Assembly: GCF_038561935.1 (NCBI RefSeq)
Contig: NZ_CP102770.1
Location: 8,556,001-8,620,000 of the forward strand
Direction: 5' to 3'
DNA from: Myxococcus stipitatus
Lineage (GTDB): Bacteria > Myxococcota > Myxococcia > Myxococcales > Myxococcaceae
DNA: 64,000 nt
The translations under genes and the position numbers were made by a program. Each line of letters opens with the position of its first letter. Position 1 is the first letter of the stretch. Below, in pieces: positions 49,207 to 57,400 of this stretch. The notes below the pieces were generated by a model. The model saw only the letters and a program-made list of their open reading frames with translations, had not been told where the DNA came from and did no database searches.

Positions 49207-51179
49207 AGTCGCGCGGCGATGGCACCCTCAAGCTCCGTGGGGATGCTCGGGTCGCGAGTCCCGAAGCCGGCCCCCGTCCTCCCCGCAGCCTGGCCGCGAG
49301 CGCGCTCTCGCCTGTCCTCGCGGCGGTGCGCGCCAACGTCGAGCGGGACACGGCGGGCGGGCCCTCAGTCGCGCTGCCAGAACCGGCCCCGGGCTCGCCG
49401 CTCGCCCTGCTGAAGGAGCGCTTCGGGCTGTCCGACTTCGAGCTGTCCATCATCGCGTGCGCGGCGGCCGTCGAGCTGCTCCCGGGATTTGGACGCAGCT
49501 GCGGCGCGGCCATGGGCGACCCGACGGCGCTGCTGCCCAGCGTGGCGATGTGCGTGGCGCGCATGCCCGGCGCGAGCTTCGAGGCGTTCTCACCACAGGG
49601 GGCGCTGCGCCGCTTCCGGCTGGTGCACCTGGGCGAAGGCGACGTCCTGACGGGACGGTCCGTGACGCTGTCCGAGAGCGTGCTGCACTTCCTGCTCGGG
49701 ACGCCGTGCCGGGACGCACGCATCGAGCCGCGCGTGCGCGTGGTGCAGTCCGGCGCGGTGCTTCCTCCTTCGCGCGTGGCGCTCGTGGGGCTCGTCTCGG
49801 ATGCGCTGCGCTCCGCGTCCGCGCCTCACTTCCAGCTCGTGGCCTCGAGCGCCGAGGAGGTGCGGCCCCTGCTCGCGGCGGTGGCGACCTCGCTGGGACG
49901 GGAGCTGTGGGAGTTCTCGGCGTGGGCGCTCCCGGAGTCTCCGGATGAGCGCGACGAGCTGCTGTGGACGTGCGTGCGTGATGCGCGTCTGTGTGGCGCG
50001 CTGCTGTTCTTCGACGTGTCGAGTGTGGGTGATGCGGCACGCGTCCGGCAGGTGGCCGAGCTTGTCTCGCGGGCACCCGACCCGCTGTTGCTGTGTGGTC
50101 CCGAGGTGGTTCGCCCCGTGGGCCGCACGGTGGTCAGCCTGGCGATACCGCGCCTGCTCCACGAGGAGGCGAAGTCCCTATGGAGGGAGGCGCTCTCCAG
50201 CACCGCGCTCCCTGGCGCGGAGGTCGACCTGGGTTCGCTCGCCGCCCGCTTCCAGCTGAGCCCGGACGGAATCGCTTCGGCGGCGCAGAGCCTGGTCCAT
50301 GCCGGAGCCAACGAGCCGGCGCAGCAGACCCTCTGGCGTGCGTGCCGGCTGCGCTCGCGCGTCCGGTTGGATGACCTGGCCCAGCGCATCGAGCCCGAGG
50401 CCACCTGGGAGCGGCTGATTGTTCCCGAGGGAGAGCTGCGGACGCTGCGCGCCATCGAGGCGCAGGTTCGCCACCGGGCGCTCGTGTTCCACGAGTGGGG
50501 GTTCTCCGCGCAGGGAGAGCGCGGCACGGGCACCGCGGCCATCTTCGCGGGGCCCAGCGGCACCGGGAAGACGATGGCGGCCGAGGTGCTCGCGGGGGCG
50601 TTGGAGCTCGACCTCTACCGCATCGACCTGTCCGCGGTGGTGAGCAAGTACATCGGCGAGACGGAGAAGAACCTGCGCCGCGTGTTCGATGCGGCGGAGG
50701 AAGGCGGGGCCATCCTCCTGTTCGACGAGGCCGACGCGCTGTTCGGCAAGCGGACCGAGGTCAAGGACAGCCACGACCGGCACTCCAACGTGGAGGTGAG
50801 CTACCTGCTGCAGCGGATGGAGAGCTACCAAGGGCTCGCGCTGCTCACGACGAACCTGCGCAAGAACATCGACCTCGCGTTCATGCGGCGCATCCAGTTC
50901 GTCGTGGACTTCCCTTTTCCGGACGCGGACTTGCGCGAGCGAATCTGGCGGGCGGCGTTCCCGGAGCGGACGCCGCTGGAGGGAGTGGACCCGGCGCGTC
51001 TCGCGCGGCTGGCGGTCGCGGGCGGCAACATCAAGAACATCGCGCGGAATGCCGCATATCTCGCAGCCGCGGAGTCACGGCCGGTGGGCATGCAGCACCT
51101 GCTTGACGCCGCTCGACTCGAATATGCCAAGCTTGGACAGCCGCTGACTCCCACGGAGATAAGGGGCTGGCTGCCATGA
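49203..51179 (+). CDS. eCIS AAA+ ATPase (Afp15/Pvc15-like)
   Basis: A 658-aa ATPase. The N-terminal 380 residues are a degenerate, winged-helix-rich region without Walker motifs. The C-terminal AAA+ module is intact: Walker A GPSGTGKT (residues 450-457), Walker B ILLFDEAD (Asp508-Glu509), sensor-1 region ALLTTNLRKNIDLAFMRRIQFVVDF with arginine fingers MRR, and sensor-2 in LARLAVAGGNIKNIARNAAYLAA. Homologs are needed for assembly or cargo loading of eCIS, not for recycling as ClpV in T6SS. It precedes the 81-aa and DUF4157 genes directly, which fits a role in loading that cargo. Confidence 0.93.
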   Translation: MKSRGDGTLKLRGDARVASPEAGPRPPRSLAASALSPVLAAVRANVERDTAGGPSVALPEPAPGSPLALLKERFGLSDFELSIIACAAAVELLPGFGRSCGAAMGDPTALLPSVAMCVARMPGASFEAFSPQGALRRFRLVHLGEGDVLTGRSVTLSESVLHFLLGTPCRDARIEPRVRVVQSGAVLPPSRVALVGLVSDALRSASAPHFQLVASSAEEVRPLLAAVATSLGRELWEFSAWALPESPDERDELLWTCVRDARLCGALLFFDVSSVGDAARVRQVAELVSRAPDPLLLCGPEVVRPVGRTVVSLAIPRLLHEEAKSLWREALSSTALPGAEVDLGSLAARFQLSPDGIASAAQSLVHAGANEPAQQTLWRACRLRSRVRLDDLAQRIEPEATWERLIVPEGELRTLRAIEAQVRHRALVFHEWGFSAQGERGTGTAAIFAGPSGTGKTMAAEVLAGALELDLYRIDLSAVVSKYIGETEKNLRRVFDAAEEGGAILLFDEADALFGKRTEVKDSHDRHSNVEVSYLLQRMESYQGLALLTTNLRKNIDLAFMRRIQFVVDFPFPDADLRERIWRAAFPERTPLEGVDPARLARLAVAGGNIKNIARNAAYLAAAESRPVGMQHLLDAARLEYAKLGQPLTPTEIRGWLP

Positions 51180-51421
51180 GCCTGCTGCAGCTCGACATCG
51201 AAGAGCTTGAGCTCGAGGGTCTCGAGCCCGCTGGGCGCTTCGAGTTCGCGCGGGGCCTGGAGAGTGAGCTGGCGCGGTTGGTGTTGGATGGGGGTGTTCC
51301 CGCGGGGCTCCTCGCGGGACGGGGAGCGCTGGCTCCGTTGGCCGTGGCACCTCCTCCCGCGGCGGCTCCGGCGGACCTGGGCCGCGCGGTGGCTCGGGCG
51401 CTCTATGAGGGGTGGAGATGA
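51176..51421 (+). CDS. Small eCIS protein of unknown function
   Basis: An 81-aa protein whose start and stop both lie in ATGA overlaps with its neighbours, so it is translated in chain between the ATPase and the giant DUF4157 protein. It is acidic at the N-terminus (LLQLDIEELELEGLEP), followed by FEFARGLESELARLVLDGGVPAG, an Ala/Pro linker and LGRAVARALYEGW. Short proteins of this shape (amphipathic helix, linker, terminal iA-x-aiY-x-GW helix) occur next to the ATPase in other eCIS. It could be a loading adaptor or chaperone. The function is not established. Confidence 0.75.
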   Translation: MSLLQLDIEELELEGLEPAGRFEFARGLESELARLVLDGGVPAGLLAGRGALAPLAVAPPPAAAPADLGRAVARALYEGWR

Positions 51422-54400
51422 AGGCGCGTGCCTCCAGGGCGCAGACGCGCGCCACGAAGCCGGTGGAGCGGCGCGTGGCGCGGCGGCAGGCCCAGCGAGG
51501 CCCGGAGCGGGCGCTCAGCGCCCATGACAGTCTGCTCGACCACCTGGATGCGGGGCCGGAGGCGACGCTGGAGGAGTCCTGGGCGGAGGCGACCACCGAC
51601 GAGGCCACGATGGCGCTGCCTCACCGGGCCGAGCTCGAGGCGCGCTTCGGCGAGGACCTGGGGTTCATCCAGGCTTTCGCGGGGCCGCGGGTGAGCAGCC
51701 TGTTGGATGTCCTGGGCGCGGAGGCGGCCACGCGCGGTGGTGAGGTGCTGCTCTCGGGGCCGGAGGCTTCGCTCGAGACCGTGGCGCATGAGGTCGCGCA
51801 CGCGCTTCAGAGTGGCGGTGAGGTGGGAGCCGCGTTGCCCGGGGTGCTCGCCGAGAACCACGAGGCGGAGACGAGCGCCGATGCGGCGGTCGAAGCGGTG
51901 CTCACGGGTGGAGAGGTCGAGACGGGCCGGCTCGACTCACCGGCCATGCGGAACGGGAACGTGGCCCTGCTGCGCCACCGGAGCCGCAACACACGCACGG
52001 TCAGGAGGACCACGGAGTCCGCGCGGGCCGAGGCTGATACTGATTTCGAGAAGGCTCCCGCGACATCCTTGGTCGATGAGACCGGGCCACCCGCCGACAA
52101 CCCCCGAGGGGACTCCTCATCGCATCACCGCACTCACATCGGTGCGGAACGTGGCCTCGTGTGTGGGCGCCATGATGGATTGAGTGTTGGCAACGCCAAG
52201 GCTCGCGCCCATGGGCTTGCAGGACTTAGTCACCTGCCATTCGCACAAGGGCCTCCTGCCGCAAGGCACTCTCTCGCCGAGCGCTGGTCTCAGGTCACGG
52301 CCACGGCTCCGATAGAGCTGCCGTATCGCGCGGAACTGGCCGCACGGTTTGGCCGCCCCCTCGAACATCTCCAGGTCTTCGGCGGCCCCGAGTCCAAGGC
52401 ACTCCTCGATTCACTCGGTGCCGAGGCAGCAACACGCGGCGGGCAGATTCTCCTCGCCGGGCCCGATGCCTCTCTCGAAACCGTCGCCCATGAAGTCGCT
52501 CACGCGCTTCAAGCAGGAGCCGCCACCAGCGAGCAGTGGCTCGGTGTCCTGGACATCCGCCACGAAGCCGAAGCACGCGCGGATGCAGCCGCCGCACTCG
52601 TGACTCGCGGCGCCCATGTTCCGTCGGAGCTGCTCTCCGCCTCCTCGATGCAGCATGGCTTCATCGCCTTGCGACGCGCCGCACGCGCCCCACCTTCGCC
52701 CGAGTCCGTCGCGGAAGGCGCCGAGGAAGCCGAGGACCTCGACGTCGACGACCCACCCGTCGCCGAGGAAACACCCCGGACGCGGACCCCACCAGGCCAA
52801 GACTCCGCCACTCGCGGCGGCGGCGGCGGCGGAACGGCCCAGCGGCGCACACGCACTCGCCAAGAGGCCCCCGAGGCCCAGCAGGCCACCCCTGACGCAG
52901 CCCCCACCCCAGCCCAGGAGCCAGGAAGCCCCGAGACACCCGAGGCACAGCGCGAAGCCACCCTCGAACCGGGCCCCGACCGACAGGCCGAGATTCGCGA
53001 GACCCTTCAGCAAGGCCAGGAGTCCTGGGACGCCGCGAGCGGCACCGCGGACGACCACGAAGTCTCCGTGTGCCCGCGCAGCGGCGTACGCCCTGGCCAG
53101 GAGCCCTTCACCCCCGGCCCTCCCCTCGAAGTCCCCGCCGTCACCGCTGAAGCGCCCGCCGCCGCCACGGAACCCGACCGGGTGGACGAAGCCTCGTACA
53201 TGAGCGACGCGGACCGGGCCCTGTCCTCCCAGGTCGCACGCGGCCCGTCGGAAGCGTCCAGCTCCCGCTCCACCGAAGCCGAACAGGCCGCTGAAGTGCG
53301 CGAGCTGGAGCGCAGCCTCGAAGACGAAGCCGCCCCCACTCCGCCCCCGACACCTCGAGTCGAGCTCACGGGCGATGCAAACCCCGGCCAGCTCGCGGAC
53401 AGGCAGCGCGAGCTCGATGGCGAAGTCCGCGCGAGCGAACAAGCCGCCCACACACAATCCGAAGAGGACTTCGGAGAAGACCGGCTCGCACCCGAGCAGG
53501 ACCCGACGCTGGGGCATGACAGCCAGCTCGACCAGCTCCGCATCCCCGAGGTGAACCTCGAGGACGCCATCCCCCGCGAGCGCCTGGACGCGGTCGCCAC
53601 CGACGCGAACGCGGGCCAGCGCCCCCTCGACCAGGTCCTGGTCGCACGCGACGAGGACATGCAGCAGTTCCAGGCCACCACCGAGCTGCAATCCACCACC
53701 CGCCAGGAGGTGGACCGCGAAGTCAGCGAGAGCGAAGGCGCGGTGGACCGCATGTGCGCGCGCGCCTGCTCACAGCGAGACCGGCAGGACGCGGACGCCA
53801 CCGCGGGCGTCGCCAGCCGCCGCACCCGCTGGCGCGCGGAGACGGACCGGCACGTCCGACGCCGCCAGACCGAGGGCCAGACCCTGGTGCGCACCCGCGG
53901 AGAACACATCCAGCGCGTGCGGCGGGACACCGATGACCGCGCCGGTCGACGCATGAGCGGCGCACGCACCGAAGCCAACCGCCGCTTCACCGAGGCCCGT
54001 GGCCGCGCCAGCAACAAGACCCGCGAGGGCCACAAGCGAAGCTGGTGGCAGCGCGGCATCGACTGGTTCCGCAGCCAGCTCAACAAGCTCCGGAAGTGGA
54101 TTCGCGACTTCATCGACGCCTGCCGCCGAGCCATCCACGCCTTCCTCGAAGCGGCCCGCGCGGCGGCCCATGCCCTCGTCGAGGCCGGCCACCGCGCCAT
54201 CACCGCCACCATCCAAGGCACGAAGCGGGCCCTCGACGTCATCGCCGACAACCTGCCCGGCGAGCTGGGCGAGATTGCCCGCGACTGGCGAGACGACGCA
54301 CACCGCTACCTCGATGAAGTCCAAGCCCGTGTCGACGAGACCGCCGCGGACCTGCACCGCTCCATCGACACACACATCGACGGCCTGAAGGAGCGCGTCG

Positions 54401-57400
54401 ACCGGACGCTGGACGCGATGGAGGAGGGCCTGCTCGGCGCCGTCGACTTCCTCGACGACTGCCTCCAGAGCAACCCGCTCATGGCCATCCTCCGGCGCGT
54501 GTTCCCGAGCCTCGCGGACCTCGTGGACGAGGGACTCGACGGGCTCGCGCAGCGCGCCGCGGACCAGGTGAACTCGTGGCTCGAGTCCGCCATGGAGAGC
54601 ACGGGCCTGGGCCGGCTCACCCAGTGGCTCGAGGACATGCACACGCAGAACGTGTGCAGCGAAGAAGGCGCCGAGGCCGCCGAGGAGCGCACCTGCGCCG
54701 CGTTCGAGTCCCTCCTCCAACATGCCCTCGGCTGGTTCGACGGACTGCTCGCGAGCCCCGCGGCCCGCTCCATCCAGGACCGGCTCCAGGCCAACCGCGA
54801 CCAGGCCGCCGAGGAACAGGTCAGCTCCGTCGAGAGCTTCTTCGGCTTCCTCCAGCGCTTCGCGCAGCCCATCTACCGGGTGTGGCAGGCCATCGAGAGC
54901 GCGGCGAGCAGCATCATGGAGGTGCTCGGCGACGTGGGCCGCACGGTGTGGCGACACGTGGCGGAGTTCCTCGGCATCGACCCCAACATCGACCCGCTCA
55001 CCGCGATTCGCAACGGCATCCAGAGTCTGTGGGACACCGTGGTCGAGGCCGTCCAGCCCCTCATCGATGGCATCCGCGGCGCGTGGCGCTGGCTGCGAGA
55101 CAACAGCCCCATTGGCGCCATCATCGACTTCTTCGGCCGGATTCCGGAGGCGTGGCGCTCGCTCACCGACTTCGCCAGTCGCATCGGCGATGGCATCGCG
55201 GAGGCACTCACAGCCGCCGCCGACTTCTTCCGAGGCACCGTGATTGCCGGACTCGAGCGTGTCCTGCAGGGGGTCAGCGGCGTCTTGCTCCGGGTCGTCA
55301 GCGTGGCCGATGCGTTCGCCCAGGGCGTCCTGGGTGCATTGGAGGGTTTGTTGTCCTGGGAGTCGGGCATCGCCCTGCTCGATGCGCTCGTGGGCGTCGT
55401 GCAGGCCGTGCTCGCGCCCATCGTGGCGGGACTGCGCCTGCTCGCCGACTGCGCCATCTTCTTCTGGCGCACCATCGCCAGCGGCATCGGCGATCTGCTG
55501 AGCTGGCTGCGCACCCTCGCGGACATCGCGGTGGGCATCGTCACCGCGCTGATAGCGCCGCCGCTCTCGCTGGTCACCTTCTTCGCGGGCGCGGTGTGGC
55601 TCTACATCATTCCGCAGTGCTTCAAGGCGCCCATCCTCAACTTCTTCCTCGACATCTGCATCCGCCTGCTGCGCTTCCTTCCGGAGCCCGCCGACTTCCT
55701 GCTCGCCGCCGTCTACAACGGCGCGCTCAGCTTCCTGGAGACCCTCCGCGCCTCGCCCGATGAACAGAAGGTGAAGGCCATCGACCTGTTCGCCAGCATC
55801 TTCGCGGGCAACGTGGAGCTGGCCGCGGGCTTCGCGGTGGGCCTGCTCAAGGGCGTCTGGGAGAGCACCGGCGGGACCATCATCTTCCTGCTCCAGGCCA
55901 TCGGCTGGCTCATCATGCTGCCCGTCCGGCTGGTGCAGTGGGCCGTGGGGCTCGCCAATGGCACCACCGAGGAAGAGGGCGTGACTCCTGGCGGAGCGGC
56001 CAGCGCGGAGACGTCCTCGGAAGGAGCCACGCAGAGCCCGGAGGAGACACCGGACGACAGCGGCGTCGCGCTGCGCCACGCGCGAGACCCGCCCGGTCAG
56101 CGCGCGAGCGAGTCGAGACCCGAGGGCGAGTCGCCTCGACCCGCGGACACGCTGCCCGTGGAGAGTCCGCGCGCGGAGGCCTCGCGCACGGCGGGAACAG
56201 ACCCGGAGCGCCCCACGGGGCCCGTGCCGCAACAGACAGGCCCCTCGGCGACGGGAGAGGACGCGGCACGCGCACGCGCGGAGCCCGAGCGACCGGAAGA
56301 GCGCGCCGAGGAGGACCAGGGCGCGCTCGGCCCCAGCACGCAGGAGGAAGACGAAGCGGAGCAGGACAGCGAAGAAGAGGAGGAGGACGTCGACGAGACC
56401 GAGGCAGGAGAGGAAGAGGAAGGCGAGCTGGGCAGCGACGAGCCCGAGGAGGCACCCGTCTCCGAGCCACGCCCAGAGATACGGGTCCCCACGCCGCGCG
56501 CCCCGCCGTCTCCCACCGCGCCTCCGGTGCTCGATGCCTCGCGGTCGACCGGCGCGCGTCCGACCCCGCCCACCTCCGTCCGCACCTCCGTCCCCGAGCC
56601 CACCGTGGCCGCACCGCCCGAGGAGGCCACCGCCCAGCCCGAGACCGGAACCGAAGCAGCCACCACCGAGTCCGAGAACGGAGCCCCCGCCCAAGGCGAG
56701 CAGGCTCCCGCGGCACCGGATCTTCCCTCGGTCGCGGACTTCTTCCGTCAGCTCGCGACGGAGGGCTTCACGCGCGACGACGTCCGGGGCTTGCTCGACA
56801 GCATTCGCGCCGCCTCGCGAGGTCTCGTGCGCTCGCTCGCGAGGAGCGCCGCGCAATCGCTCATGCAGGCGCTCAACGCCCGAGGCGCCGCGTACCAGAT
56901 TGGCGAGGCCATGGGCACCATCGCCGGCATGGTCGTCGTGGAGGTCGTGCTCGCCATCTTCACGGGAGGAGGCAGCGCCGCCGTGACAGCGGCCAAGGCC
57001 GTCCTCCAAGGCAGCCGAGGCGTGGCGCGACTGGCCTCCGTCGTGTCACGGCTGCGGCGCGCGGTGCAGCCGCTCATCGAGATGATTGGCCGCATCCGTC
57101 GCGCGGGCCAGGGATTGCTCTCGCGCGTGATGGGATGGCTCGACAACGTGGTGCAGTGGATGCAGCGCACGCTGCGCCGCTTCCTCGGACGCGGCGGACA
57201 CACCCCGCCGGTTCGTCCGCACGCACCACGTCCCCATGCGCCGCGCCCGCATGCGCCCAGGCCCGCGCGTCCGGCCGGACCGCGCCGCCCCGCCCGCCCC
57301 GCCAGACCTCGGCGCCCCGCCAGACCCGCGCGCGGACGCCGCCCCGGTCCCCGGAGACGCCCGAGCACTCCACGAAGGCCCGCACGGGGACGCGGCAGGG

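Noticed and set aside
53770..57009. Very long (1079 codons) open frame on the minus strand opposite the giant DUF4157 gene
   Set aside because: It is a codon-bias shadow: low-complexity sequence, no start context, no known motif. The plus-strand frame continues through it and has domains.
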